A DNA stretch of 64,000 nucleotides from positions 3,886,501 through 3,950,500 of the forward strand of contig JAPTOF010000003.1 of the NCBI GenBank assembly GCA_028554755.1. Reading direction: 5' to 3'. The stretch's first letter is position 1. Each line of letters opens with the position of its first letter. The position numbers and the translations under genes were made by a program. The notes beneath the pieces are model-generated. The model was given only the letters and a program-made list of their open reading frames with translations, was not told the origin of the DNA and did no database searches. Positions 1-12,693 of the stretch are shown piece after piece. Source of the stretch: Cordia subcordata. Taxonomy: Eukaryota; Streptophyta; Magnoliopsida; Boraginales; Cordiaceae.

Positions 1-137
1 ACCTTGACATTAAACCTCATAATATCTTGCTGCCAAAATTTCAATCCAAAAGTTGCTTATTTTGGTCTGACCAAGTTGTGCTCAAAGGAACAAAGTATAG
101 TTTCGATGACTACTGCACGGGGCACAATAGGTTATAA
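1..137 (+). pseudogene. B-type LRK10L kinase fragment
   Basis: A scrap of the catalytic and activation-loop region of a B-type receptor kinase, cut by the window edge on the left. It aligns base for base with 9181-9320 of B1, from the H-F-D catalytic loop to the G-Y just before the A-P-E motif, then stops. Two bases are missing in the codons after the I-L-L stretch, shifting the frame, and the DFG aspartate codon reads as tyrosine (tta-ttt-tgg context), so it cannot be an active kinase. It is a degenerate duplicate of the same tandem family. Confidence 0.85.
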
Positions 138-279
138 GAAAAAAATAGGCAATAAACATTTCCTCTTTCACTCATTAGAATAAACATCTTGTGAGTAAGC
201 TTATTCAAAACACACCGGTAAACATGGATCATCAAGATAGCTTAAAGGGCTCTGGCATGTATATAAGTTGCTATACATA

Positions 280-704
280 GAGGGTGTTTGGCTTTGCTTA
301 TAGGCCAAAAATGAAAATTAACATGTTTGGCAATCAGCTTATAAGCAATTCAATGCTACTTATAAGCTGGCCAAAAAAAAAAAAAAAGCAGGTGGGGAGT
401 GACTTTTTTTTGGGTGCTTATAAACTGGTGGTCAATGAATATAAAAAGACATGTTTGTCCTTAAAAATGAGAAGCAAATTACAAACTAAAATACTTCGCC
501 TTTTAATTAATGACATATCCTTTTTATTCATTTAACTATTATTGCTACTTCAAGCACTCTTATTTACCAAACATATTAGTAGCTTATAAGCACATATTAT
601 CTTAATACATCTCTACTTATTTATCACTAGCTTAAAAGTAATTTTTTGCTTACAAGCAGCACCTGCTTATAAGCACTTAAAAATAAGCAAAGCCAAACGA
701 GCTC
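280..704. mobile_element. hAT-like MITE, about 425 bp
   Basis: The ends are imperfect terminal inverted repeats: GAGGGTGTTTGGCTTTGC on the left and the reverse complement of GCAAAGCCAAACGAGCTC on the right. Internally it repeats AGCTTATAAGC-like words, usual for non-autonomous hAT elements. The paralogous segment near 20,690 runs straight through this point without it, which gives an empty site. No transposase is encoded. Family assignment rests on the termini only; the short flanking duplication (cata) is not clean. Confidence 0.7.
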
Positions 705-994
705 ATAAATGTCTCCTTCTCCGAGTATTACATGCATCATTCATTCTTCGCATTACGAATGCTCCAAAGTTCGTTCTTATTTTCAACCAAATAGACTATC
801 ATTTAAATGTTACATTTATTGCATAAATTATAAGGTAAGGATTTAAAACTACAGATATATAGCATAAGTGTTTCTTTTACACTAACATTCAAGTTAAGAA
901 AATAGGGTGATCTTAATTGTTGTGTTAAATAAGTTAAGGAAATTAATGGTCAAATATTGACTTTAGTTTAAGCATAGATATTATGTATAATATT

Positions 995-1569
995 TGTAAT
1001 GTCTCACTTCAATTTGTGAATTGATTTTTGACTTGTTTATAAGTGTTGTGAATGTAACTAATAACTTAAATTAATCATTTTGAGCCAGTTGATTTGAAGG
1101 CCCAAATAGTTACTAGTTATATTTACAATACTAGTTTTGCTCGTGAGCCTAGACTCTGAACCCGGGGGCGTGACAGAATGGTATTAGAGCCAGGCTACCA
1201 GCCGATTGTGGAAGTTAAGTACCATGCGAGGTTAAGTGTTACACCAAGCGTGTGGTAGGAGCCTTTCGGGGGCATGATAGAATCGTGTCAAAACTAGGTT
1301 ACCAACTGATTGCCGGAGTTAAGTGGTATGCAGAACAAGGTGCTGCACCAAGTGTGTGGTGGGAGCCACCTCTTAAGCACATAAAAACCACCTCTAGAGT
1401 CCTGCACGCCTAGTTTTTGTGACTTATTTATAACTAGGTGGTGTGAGTATAATAATAACTTGGGTTAATCATTTTGGACAAATTGATTTAAAAGCCTAAG
1501 TAGTTATTAATTATGTCTATAACTCCAATTTTGCTTGTGGGCATAAAGTCTGGACTCAAGGGCGTGAAA
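995..1569 (+). mobile_element. TRIM (miniature LTR retrotransposon)
   Basis: Two related direct repeats of about 150-180 bp (995-1175 and roughly 1389-1569) flank an internal part with no coding capacity. The first repeat starts TGTAATG and ends GGGGGCGTGACA, and four bases later comes TGGTATTAGAGCC (1179-1191), a near match to the tRNA-iMet primer site. The five bases ATATT occur on both sides (990-994, 1570-1574). The paralogous segment near 20,975 lacks the insert. The repeats are clearly diverged, so the insertion is old. Confidence 0.7.
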
Positions 1570-2344
1570 ATATTGTTCACGAATATGATAATTATAGGTG
1601 TTGAAAAGCAAATCTATATAAGAACTACAAATATGTTATTAATATGTCAAAAAATATAGCTATAACAGACTCTTATTTTTACGTGAATGTTAAAAATCTT
1701 TAAAATAGTAAGATATATTGCCAAATTTAAGTTAAAATTCTATAAGTAGAATTTATTAGTTCAGAGATGTAATTTTTGAATTTTAAAGTAAGTTTTCGTC
1801 TTTCTTTGTTTATGATTTATTAATAAAATTTAGTTAACAAACATTGTCAATATTTCTTATTGTTAATTAATCAAAATTATTTTGTCAAGTAACTTTCTAA
1901 TGTTACTCATCAATAAAGTATAATGAGATTTAAAAAGGAGTAAAAAATAAATTGGAGCTCGTGCCGTGCCTAGCACGGTGTATGTCTCCAAGTATAATAT
2001 ATAGATAGATGAATAACAAGAAGTAAGATCAGGTTTGGAAATCCAAACTTCCCAATTTCACGACGGCTATGCAGATTTGTCTAGCCTTAACAAAGGATCA
2101 TAATTCTTGAGAAACACAAACTATTTATTGGAGGAGGACACTAATATATATCGCATTGGACAGCTGCTCTAATTCTCAGGTTGCACATGTTGTTAACAAG
2201 AAAACATAGTAGGATTACATTTTCAATACACTATATATAAGAAAAAAATAGAAGCTGAATTGTATGAGACTCCAATTAAAAAATTCAAACTTAAACGGAC
2301 TCGCAGCATAAAATGGTCACGCTTTAACAGTTTTAGCTTTCATC
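1570..2344. other. Gene-poor 3' flank of A1
   Basis: AT-rich sequence duplicated at 21,000-22,180 (and partly at 10,265-10,480 and 53,680-53,880), so it marks the downstream end of each A-type copy. A short hairpin, CCGTGCCTAGCACGG, lies at about 1,965. No coding signal is seen. Confidence 0.6.
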
Positions 2345-5300
2345 CTAATCAAGGCTACTAGAACCTTTATAGTTATCCACCAAGAGTGGCTGCTCATTGT
2401 CATTTTTCTGTGTTTCATGATCAGCAGCAGGCAATTCTTTTGGATAAAGAAAAGGTTTGGGAGGCATTTGCAAACGTTCATCATCTCCTTCAAGCATCTC
2501 AACAATTTTGTTCATAGGAGGACGATCCGCAGGTTTCATTTGTATACACCATAGAGCAACTAAAATCATCGTCTTTACCATTTTCCTTTCATGTCCCGAT
2601 ATATCTCCCACACCTATATCTTTTCCTCCATTGAACTGGTCATACACCCAAGAGGGAAAGTAAATTTGGCTTAGATTTTCTACAAATGGATTCAAATTTT
2701 TCCTCCTCCCTGCCATTTCCATCAACAACATACCATAACTATAAACATCAGCTTTATATGAAACTCTTCCAATATTTTTGTAGAACAACTCTGGAGCCAT
2801 ATAACCCATCGTTCCTCTTGCTGCAGTCAGTGATACAATACTATCTTCTATCGGGTACAATTTTGCTAGCCCAAAGTCAGATATTTTTGGAGTGAAATTC
2901 TGATCAAGAAGGATGTTGTGAGGTTTAATATCAAAATGTAATATCTGCATATCACATCCCCGATGTAGATAATCAATTCCACGAGCCACACCTAGAGAAA
3001 TCTCAAACATTTTTTCATAGCTTAGGGAGATGGCCCTCTCCTCTTGTGAAAATATGTATCTCTCAAGAGAGCCACTAGGCATATATTCGTATATCAATGC
3101 ACGCTTTGAACCATCAACGCAAAACCCAATGAGTTGCACCACATTTACGTGGTGAATCCTTCCAATTGTAGCAACTTCATTGATAAAATCTTGCGCGGTA
3201 GCCTTGGATTTGTTCAGCATCTTTACTGCAACAAAAGGGCCACTTTTAAGCTTGCCTTTGAAGACAGATCCATATCCTCCTTCACCCAATTTTTCTTTGA
3301 AATTTTTGGTCATTTTCCTTATATCTGTGTACTTGTACCTAATTGGGGTTAAGTTATTTTGAGCTTGTAGAAAGTCTTCAATGGTTTCATCATTTGATAA
3401 GTGCTGCCTTTTGTACTTGTAGAGTACTAGCATGAATAAACATGGAAGTCCGAACAGGAATCTTGCGGAGAAAATCAGCACTGTATAAAATGAAACAAAA
3501 ACGAGAAAGGCAAAGAGGAAAATTAGTTTTATCTCCCATAAAATCAACTTTGGTATTTGCCAACCTTAGGGGATGTAATCATAGTCAACATGGTACCAAG
3601 TCATGCGAAGGTAAATAACTTTGACTCATCCCTATACTTCCACATGGAAAATCAGATATCTTACCAGGAATTGTTGCTAGAATTCTGCGATAAACTGCTC
3701 CAGAAATTATCAAAAGAAAAAAAAGGGTAAATCAGAGACAGATGGTGAATGATTCAAGAAATTAACGAAATAAAGCTGGGCAGAAGACTTACTCGGCCAA
3801 GCCTCTCGGAGCGCTACAAAGTTGAAAGGAAATTGAAGTCAGATCAGGGCTGAATGTTCCAAGATATGTGGAAAAAAAGGGAGGGATAAAATATTAGGCA
3901 GAGGACTCACATATCCAATACACCCGTAGGCCTGCAAAGTCCAAAAGGAATCAAAATCAGCAGTGTATGAACCATCGTACTTAATTACCCGATTCATAGG
4001 CGGGATGGTCTCTTTTAATATTCGGGGAAAACACAAAAAAGTGACCGGTCAAAAGCGTGATATAATTTAAATTCAGGAGAAATGAGTTAAATGCCCCCAC
4101 TTTAAAAAAAAAACAATCAAAATCATGATTCTGAATCCAAAGAGGAAAATGTCACAAAAACGAAGCTTTGAAACCTCGAAAATCTGCTCTTTTCAAAACT
4201 CAAGGATGCAACTCGGAGACTGACATGGCGCTCAAAAATCCAAAGTCGCCTTCTAAGCACACCAAGTTTGAGTTCTCAAAACTTAGAAGTTGATTTTGTG
4301 ACATTTTCTAACTTAGTTTCAAAAACATAGTATTTTAGTTTTTTTTTTTTTTTTTAAAAAAAGGACATTTTATTCATTTTCTCCAAATCTGGATAGTTCT
4401 CTTTTCTGTCTCTAAAGTCCAATAAGATATCTGGAAATCATTTTTTTAATTTTCCTCTAACAATTTCAACCAGAATGATTCTTGCTGCTTAATGCTTATA
4501 AGCATGTCAATTAAGAAAGAATGATCAGGAAATGGACATACAATTTAACGAGAAACTGGCAGCACGCAGACGGGAGGGAGTGAGATCACAGGCGAAACTG
4601 CAGACGACATGATTATTGTGGTCCACAGAGCAATATCCGTTTCTTGCTTTACAGTCTCCGCAGTAGACACCGTACCACGGAAGTGAAAATCCGTTAGCCA
4701 GAGCATCAAGAATACTACGTGAAGACGTGATATCCATCACAGGGAACCTCTTTGAAACCCAAGCCACCGCACTGATATTACAGGAATCCTCCAAATATGC
4801 CACCCGCAGCTCGTCTCCAAATAGAACGTAAGAAAATGAAGAGCTGTTGGAAGAAGCACTTGTAATTCTTGCATTGCAAGAGGCCGTATTAGCGTACAGA
4901 GGAGATTCCACGCGACTCGAGCAGTCGATAAATATTACAGGACTGTTGCGAGTGACAAAGTAGTAACCATATCGATCAGGGTCTACATAAGTTCTTGGCA
5001 TGTCATCATCGGTTAAAGAATTAATTGGGAAAGAAGGACATTGGTTTTTTCTTATACCGGGATCAAGAACACGTATGGTATATCTCTCGTAGTCAATGGC
5101 CTGCACGTAGTATTCTTTGGAGTTCAAATATAACAAGGTTTTGTTACCCTCGCATGAAAGTTCGTAGCCGGGATCCCCACAGTTGCCCGGGTCAGTTCTC
5201 AAACGGAAAGGAAAGGTGATGTTTCGGATATGGCCACAAGCGGAAGGAGGGCAGTTGTGGTTGGTCTTGGCTTCGCAAGTTGTGACACACCAAAGAATAT

Positions 5301-5352
5301 TGATCAAAACTAGAGCGGCGAAGCTAAATCTTACTCTCGACATGATACCCAC
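2345..5352 (-). CDS. LRK10L: LRK10L-type receptor kinase A1
   Basis: Intact receptor-like Ser/Thr kinase of the Lr10-like family, expected at the plasma membrane. My gene model on the minus strand has exons 5352-4542, 3931-3911, 3813-3793, 3694-3665 and 3480-2345, all joined in phase 1 with GT-AG borders (672 residues). Exon 1 encodes a signal peptide ending near T-T-C-E-A and a GUB_WAK_bind domain (C-P-P-S-A-C-G, F-P-F-R-L, N-C-G). The three tiny exons and the start of exon 5 form the juxtamembrane and membrane segment ([20 protein letters not shown]). The kinase has [21 protein letters not shown] and APE; HFD makes it non-RD, common among immune receptors. ATGs at 5352 and 5343 are both possible; paralogues support 5343. 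Ligand unknown. The use of both 21-bp exons is inferred. Confidence 0.88.
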
Positions 5353-7529
5353 GCCGAGAAGTCAGGCTGTTTGATTGATTTTTCCATAAATTTTTTGAAG
5401 ATTATATAAATAAAATTTAATTTGTCAGCACATCGCACATGTATAAAACTAGTATTTGATTGTACCTTCCTTCACTGGGTAGATCAAGTGCTTCGTGATA
5501 TCGACACCTGTGTAGATTTTTTTTTTTTTTTTCGAGAAAATTGACGAACGCGTAAGGACAACCACCAACTTGAGCAGCCATTCTTGACTTTCTACTTACT
5601 TTGTGCGTTGACAACGCGTTTCCTTCAGATTTGCGCATTTTGTCAGCTCGGGTTTTGGTGAGACTTATGTGTTATTAATGTGCTTTGTACTTTTTTAAAA
5701 ATAAATGATAATTTTTTACATTTTTTTATAAATATATGATACTCGCTTTTTGAAAGGTATATTAGATATTAAAAATTTTCAGTTAAAAAAAGTAACACCT
5801 TTTCCAATTTTAAAAAAACTAACACCTTTACTAATTGAGACGATTGTATTCCAATTGTAAAAAGCAGAAGAGTTTGGTATTTATTTTAAAACTAGAAATA
5901 AATAACTTGCGTGTTTCTCACAAATCAGGGGAGACTAATATACTATTCAACCTTTGTTTTATTCCAAGCGCAAATGCTGGCCACTTAAGTTGCCGTAACG
6001 TGGTAGGCTTTCTGATTCAGATTTTTGTGTGTGTGTGTGTTAGAATACAGATGTTGAGCTGACATAGGTCCAACCATGCATGTAGTAATCCCCGTACATC
6101 TAAATTACTCAAAACCCCTTAAATTAAATAATTTTATTATTGATTTCTATCAATTTGTTAGATATTTGTTTTGTGTGTGTGTGTGTGTGTATATATATAT
6201 GCATCGACACAATGCCAAATGCTATGTACATTCAAGATTGCAATATGAAATATTATGTATTCAATGGCAAAATTCAATTAGCTATATAAATTGATATTAG
6301 CTACTATGAACATTATGTTCACTTAATTCTATGTCTTTTGTAAAAGCATATGAACTATATTCAAATCCAAGTTAGGGTAGTGAGAATATAAGTTGTATTA
6401 AAAGTTGACAAGAATAATCAATTTATTAATTTGAAATTACTATTTCTAAAATTTGATGAAGTGACCTTCTAAAGACTTAAATTAAATTTTACAAAATATA
6501 TTTATAATTTATTCTTGAGTAGATTGTTTACAATTATATATTGTAAAAAGTAGAATTCGTATTTATTTTTAATGTCAATGTACTAATTTTATCAATTTTT
6601 TCCACTAAAAAAGAGTTAAACTCCAACAAATATAGTATTCATATTCTATTAATTCTTTTCCCAAATCAGATGCTTTTCTAATTTTACTTTTACAATTTAA
6701 TATTTTATTTATTTATATGATTAATCATAAAAATCATCATTAGTATTGAAAATCTAACAAAAATTAAATTTTATAAAATATATTTATTTTGTCTTCACAT
6801 AAAGTGTAGAAATTAGTCATCAATAACAGTAAAGTATTCATACTTCGCTATATTAATTCCATTTCCTCATGCATTGTTGCAGCGAGTACTATCTCAGTGA
6901 CATATGTAGTATGTATCTAACTAGGTGAGAGGAATAACTTCACGTGTACTTTTGGAATGGTATGTATATCAATTTTGATCTTCTTTAAAAATAATTACAC
7001 CACGCGTCTTGGTTGGCCATTTGTTTGAGTGGTTCTTAGATAAGTCCAAGTCAATCGAAAGTGGTCTTTAAAACAAATCTGTGGAAGGAATTGCCCTCGA
7101 ATCAATGGATCGTTTGACTTTTTGAGCTTTTTTGGTTTACTGAAGAGAAGTATGCAAAACAGTTGTAGAAGAAAAATAGAAAAAAGTTATAACGTGGTGC
7201 ATATTTTTTAGCAGGTAAATTAATGTGCAGATTGATTGGTCAATTTTGATCTTAAATTACCCATTGGCATTATGATTTCGAGTCAGGTCCACAGCAACTT
7301 ACTCTTTTGTTCGTTCGAGATGAAAGCGGAATGAGATAGCCCCGGATGATTTCCACATAACGGGTTAGCCTCCTCCCCAAAAAAGAAAAAAGGTTAGCAA
7401 AAGATCTTGTCTGCTAGTGGGAGAATTTTCAAACGGAGTAATTGACTGGTAAAACGCATCAATCTATAAGGAAGGTTTATCAGTTAGTGTCAAGTTTAGA
7501 TTTGGAGAGAAGATTTTCGTGTTTCAGAA
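5353..7529. promoter_or_regulatory. Shared upstream region of A1 and B1
   Basis: A 2.2 kb intergenic stretch between divergently transcribed A1 and B1, so it must carry both promoters. Near B1 it has W-box cores (AGTCAA at 7049-7054, TTGACT at 7114-7119), known binding words for WRKY factors. TG microsatellites lie at about 6028-6041 and 6173-6190. The rest is AT-rich with no coding signal. Promoter activity is inferred from gene layout only. Confidence 0.5.
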
Positions 7530-9756
7530 ATGAGAATCTACCTCATCAACTTCATCTTTCTCTTAGTCTCTGCAAAATTTGGTTCAGGCAATGATGATTG
7601 TCCAGTAGAAAGGTGTAAGAAACATGGCCCTGAAATCCGATTCCCATTTCGACTTAAAGATGGCCAGTCAGAGCGCTGTGGCTACCCCGGTTTCGACCTT
7701 TACTGTTCTCAGAGCAAGGAGACAGTGTTGGAGCATCCATTTCCCATGAATGCATCTGTCAACAGAACCATTCTTCCATATTCAGTAAAGTTCATAGTAA
7801 AAAGGATTGATTATAGGTCTCAGCTAATAACTATATCCAGGGTGGATGGCTGCCTTCCAGGGCTGCTTTCACAGCTAAATTTATCTGCAACTCCCTTCCA
7901 GTTCGAGACATTGACATCTGCACTAGGCATAACATTTCTGCAGTGTTCCTCCTCTCTTGGGACAGATCATGGCATTTATCCTATGCCCTGCAATCCTGGT
8001 TACAATGTTTACGCAGTTGCGGAATATGTCTCTCTCCATCAATTGCTTTCTTGTGCGAAGATGTTCAACATTTCATCTCTTCCTTATGCACTGTTTGAGA
8101 GTGCATTCGGTCCTATTCAATTGAATTGGTCCAAGCCGACTTGTGGGCGTTGTGAAATGGAAGGCAAACACTGTAGGTTGAAGAATAACGGCAGCATACT
8201 TGATACTGAGTGTTTTTTCAGAGAACAAATTCCAGGTATTCTTTCTTCGTCTCTGTCCCTAGATAAAATAAATAATAAATAAATAAATAAATTACGGATT
8301 TTATAAGAAAGAAGGTAAATTAGGCCTTTGATAAATGCTCTAAGATACACATACTTCGCTGCAAATTTAAGGATAGCTGCCCTCTGTATTCCCAGCACTT
8401 AACCATGAGGGACCTAATTTTAGATGTTCAATTACATGGATACAGATGCAAAGGTCTAGAAATTCATAAATGCACGCAACTTATATTTCTTGAGAAATTC
8501 ATCAGAAGTTCAAGGGTTGGACTAAATTTGTTTTATATTTTACAGGTGTCTCGAAGCAAAAAATCATTTATGGTAAAGTTGTCTATCACTTCTCCATTGT
8601 AAATAGATGCAGATTGATGATTCTAAATCAGTAAGGTTTCTAAACTGCAGGACTAGCAATAGGTTTGTCTATGATGGGGCTAGTCAGTTTTGTGCTTTAT
8701 CGCATTTACATCTTCAAGAAAAAGAAAGAGGACCAGCAAAGGATAGAACTATTTTTGGAGGATTATAATGCTCTTCGGCCTACAAGATATACTTATGCAG
8801 ATTTAAAGAAGATCACAGATCAATTTAAGGAAAAACTTGGCCAAGGAGGTTATGGAACTGTGTATAAAGGGAAGCTCTCCAATGATGTCCTTGTTGCCGT
8901 AAAGGTACTCAAAAATTTTGAAGGAAATGGAGAAGAGTTCATCAATGAGGTGGGTACAATAGGCAAAATACACCATATTAATGTGGTCCGCTTAGTCGGA
9001 TACTGTGCAGACGGAAGTAGGCGAGGTCTTGTATACGAGTTCTTACCAAATGAGTCACTAGAAAAATTTATATCATCAGGAAATCAAAGCCGCTCACTTG
9101 GATGGGAGAAACTGCAGCAAATTGCTATAGGTATAGCCAAAGGACTTGATTATCTTCATCAAGGCTGCAACCAACGGATCCTTCACTTTGACATTAAACC
9201 TCACAATATCTTGCTCGACCAAAATTTCAATCCAAAAGTTGCTGATTTTGGTCTAGCCAAGTTGTGCTCAAAAGAACAAAGTATTGTTTCCATGACTGCT
9301 GCACGGGGAACAATAGGTTACATTGCACCAGAAGTGTTCTCCAGGAACTACGGAAATGTATCATATAAAGCAGATATTTATAGTTTTGGCATGTTGTTGC
9401 TTGATATGGTTGGAGGAAGGAAGAATTTTCATGCTGCAGCAAAGGACAACAGTGAAATATACTATCCGGAGTGGATGTATAATCAACTGGAGAAAGGAGA
9501 AGAAATAGCAATCCAGATTGACAAAGAAGAAGACAACAAGATATTTAAGAAACTAATTGTTGTAGGACTTTGGTGCATACAGTGGTGTCCAGCAGATCGG
9601 CCTCCTATGAAAATAGTGATTCAAATGATAGAAGGAGATGATATTCCAACAATGCCACCAAATCCTTTTGCCTCAACGAAATCATCAGCAGCAAATGCAA
9701 GTGGCTCAAGAAGTACATTCAACAATACACTTGAAAGCATTTCTGAAGGAGACTGA
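7530..9756 (+). CDS. LRK10L: LRK10L-type receptor kinase B1
   Basis: Intact receptor kinase, transcribed away from A1. Model: exons 7530-8235, 8546-8572 and 8651-9756, phase-1 junctions, 612 residues. Exon 1 gives a signal peptide (MRIYLINFIFLLVSA) and a GUB_WAK_bind domain (C-K-K-H-G-P-E, F-P-F-R-L, C-G-Y-P-G) with a C-terminal C-x2-C cluster (CGRCEMEGKHC) like the WAK-associated region. The 27-bp micro-exon supplies nine juxtamembrane residues. Exon 3 starts with the membrane helix (LAIGLSMMGLVSFVLYRIYIF), a K-rich stop-transfer run and a non-RD kinase with [27 protein letters not shown] and APE. It is very close to B2. The type-B ectodomain is clearly different from type A, so the pair may recognise different ligands; that is inference. 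Confidence 0.9.
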
Positions 9757-10655
9757 AAGTTGTAATATATATATTTTTTATCCTATATCTTTGAACGAAG
9801 TGGGACTTTTGCATTCCGATAATAGCCTAAAAGATGTTGCACTTGTATATTCATTAAGACAGAATAGTTAAGCCATATGTGTTTTGCTCATTCTGCATGC
9901 ATTGACAAATTAATAGGATTGAAGTATTAGTATCCAAAGGAAGGGTGGTTCAAACCGTTAATTTTATGTTAGACCAAGTTTAGGCCTAAAAATCACCCTT
10001 TTTCCCTTAACAAAATATAGTGATCTTAAATGGTTATAATTGAGGTAAGTGGGAAGAATTATTAAAAACATTGGCAAACAGACATCAAATTTGAAAATTT
10101 CTTCAGCTCATTCCTGAGCCAATCTTTGTCTGTATGTAATAGGCCTCCCTACTCTATTTCCAGTTTCCAAGCATAAAAGTTTTGGTGGCAAACTTGTATT
10201 CTGGGATTAATATTAGATGTGAGAGAAGAAACTAGTTTTAGTACATACACTTGAATAATAACAACTAAGATCACGTTTGGAAATCTAAATTGCCCCTCTT
10301 ATTCATTAGACCCTTCATTAATTGCATATTTCTCGCAACTGCTATACATATACAGATTTCCTCCACACCAAGACTGAAAATCTTCTTGCATCAATAAAGA
10401 ATCATAATTCTTAAGAAACAAAATTTTGTTAACCGGAAGAGGACAAGTAGGCAAATTGCAATGCAGTCCTCAATTTAGATTAAACTACTCCTTTTCTTTT
10501 CTTTTTTCCTAAGTAAGTTGTGCGCATTTCATTTTTCATTGGCAATGAACAGTTGTTGTAATGCTCTATTTGGTATAGTCTTATCATAAGATAATTTTTT
10601 TATATAGAAAAGTATAATTTTTTTTGAGTTTCATAATATGCTTGTGATAAGATAT
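9757..10655. other. B1 3' flank and orphan A-type flank
   Basis: The first part is the 3' flank of B1, shared with 60064-60180 and 52375-52500. From 10,265 to 10,480 it switches to the downstream flank of an A-type gene (same as 2030-2150), but no A-type kinase follows: a MITE start (about 10,565-10,655) and the Copia insertion come next. An A-type copy has been lost here or separated from its flank. Confidence 0.55.
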
Positions 10656-11145
10656 TGTTAGGGAAAAATATGCAAATACAAAGAACACAAGAAGAAAATA
10701 ACATAAGAAAATTACGTGATTCGATCTTAAAGTCTACGTCCACGGGTAGTAGAGTACAATTTTACTATTGACATGCGAATAGTACAAGACTGCTCAATTT
10801 GGTCTCTCTCCCACACATAATATAATGTGTAAACATCAATTTATAGAGTACATTACTGGTAGGCTAAGTAATCCCTATTTTAATTAAGGTAATTTGTTTA
10901 ACTTGTGCCCCAAGAATATGATTCACCCTTTTAACAAATCTCTACCTTGACACATATTCGCTCTAATCAACACAGCATCATCCCTAACCAAATGCCCCTA
11001 AGGGCTTAATGCTTTGCATCACAAATAGCAACCAAGTCTAAACAATGCTTAAACTTGCTAATTAAAACCACCTTGGTCATCATATCTGCTGGATTCTCAT
11101 GAGTAGAAATCTTCTGCATCGATATAATTCCTATGACAAAATGAT

Positions 11146-12693
11146 GTGTGTCATTTGTGTGTGTTTGCATTTAGTTTTTGCATGCACATTTAAGGATGTC
11201 TAGAGTATAATTGAGTGCACTTAGTATAAAGATTATGCATATTTGTTAATATTTGTACATAATGTATTTAGATGCATAAATACTATACTAAGTGTTATAT
11301 TCCATGTTTTAGGAGTGTTTTGAAAGGGTTCAAGCTTACGCGAGGAAGAAATGAGCTAACAGATGAAGACCGGAAGAAAAGGAATAAAGAAAAGATCATT
11401 CTAATCCAGCTGGTCAACTTAGAAGAAGAGCCGGTCGACCGTCTAGGTCGACCGGCCACTTCAGAGAATAAAGAATTTAAGCCGGTCAAGTTCCTCAAGG
11501 AGCCGGTCGACCGGCTCTGCGCTGAAGAAATTCATAAAAAGCTCGTTTCAGCTCATTTTTAGGGGAGGAACTTTTGTTTTTAAAACCTTAATAAATCCCA
11601 ACCATTTGCCCACTTCACCAAACACCTTAAATCACCATTTAAACCCCATACCAAGCTAGGATTGAAGCATTAAACAAAGATTTGAAGGATTTGTACGGAT
11701 TTGGAAGCAAGAATTTAGGGAAGTTCTTCTTTTTCTTTCTCTATTTCTTGTAAATATGTTGCTAGATTAGACTAGATTTAGGGTTGATTGTTGTTGTATA
11801 TTAGATTAGGGCTTTGAATAATGGATTTGTGTAGATCTTTGGCTCTTAATACATGTTTGTTTACATAAATATATGGCATGAATCAATCCATGTGTTGATA
11901 ATCAAACATGTCTATGTGTTTGTTAAAATGCCTAAGTGAACATGCATGTGTTATTTGTGCTTCAAATGCTCTTATCTACTTATATGGGTGATGTGATTAT
12001 GCTTAATCTCATGGCTTTGTTTAGTAGAGTAGGCTTTAGCTTTAAATCCAGCTAATAGGTTACATGCTATGCTTAGTCGAGTTTAGGTGCTAGTCCTTGG
12101 CTTTAAATCCAGCCAAGCGGATAAGTTAACTTAGACTAAAGCTCACCTATGTTAGTGTTGGTTAATCGAGCCTTAATGTCACGTAGTGTTTAGGTGCTAG
12201 TCCTTGGCTTTAAATCCAGCCAAGAGGATAAGTCCTAAGCACGGATTGCGTAGGCTAGGAGGAATTGGCCCTTAGCTTTAAATCCAGCTAACGGGTTAAA
12301 CCACTAGTATTAGTTAAGAGAGCCCTCGACCAACACAACGACTATAGAAGTCCCGAGCCTTAGATAGACCTCATCCATTAGCATAGCCCAAGTCTTGTTG
12401 CAATCCAATCGCCCCAGGTCCCCTTCTTCTTTATTAGTGTTTCCTTCCTTAGTTTGGCTCCTTTAAGTTCCTCCATAGATTAGTTTTTGTTTTCCTTTTT
12501 CCGAGCTCCCTTCCATCCCAAAGTAAGCACACACGCACGTAGCTAGTTTAAGACACCCGAGCATATAGAGACCAAACTAAGGTAGCCTTCATGTGGAGAC
12601 GATACTCGCACTCGAATTTGCTATACCACGAACGATCCGTATGCTTGCGGGTGTAAAACTCGATACGAATAAAACACATCACAAAGCATCACG
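11146..12693 (+). mobile_element. Unclassified hairpin-bearing element, copy 1
   Basis: A 1.55 kb insert in Copia A, defined by comparison with the uninterrupted Copia B (39,545-39,600). Flanks GACAAAATGAT (11135-11145) and GATAAAGTGAT (12694-12704) each differ by one base from the empty site, which fits a 9-11 bp target duplication. It has no convincing protein. Features: GCCGGTCGACC motifs (about 11430-11457) and a perfect 16-bp palindrome (11501-11516), and four short hairpins with loop TTAAATCC at 12036-12055, 12096-12117, 12203-12224 and 12272-12291. The same element lies inverted at 14194-15986. Class is uncertain: the duplication length suggests Mutator-like, but terminal repeats are weak. 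Confidence 0.7.
12036..12291 (+). repeat. Four hairpins with constant loop, copy 1
   Basis: Four inverted repeats in 256 bp. The outer two are TTAGCT-TTAAATCC-AGCTAA and the inner two CTTGGCT-TTAAATCC-AGCCAAG. Loop bases are identical in all four, while stem position 3 changes as a pair (A:T against G:C). The same A, G, G, A order is seen in the second copy of the element. Confidence 0.85.

Noticed and set aside
1950..2000. Hairpin CCGTGCCTAGCACGG as a Helitron 3' end
   Set aside because: No matching TC start or clear CTRR end was found, so the hairpin alone is not enough.
2457..3352. Open frames antisense to the A1 kinase
   Set aside because: They mirror the conserved kinase codons and recur antisense to A2, A3 and A4; shadow frames.
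6000..6300. Short frames around the TG microsatellites
   Set aside because: Low-complexity translations with no relatives in the window.
11272..11562. 96-residue frame with repeated P-V-D-R-L words in the unclassified element
   Set aside because: The repeated word comes from the GCCGGTCGACC palindrome read in one frame; the second copy has no matching long frame.
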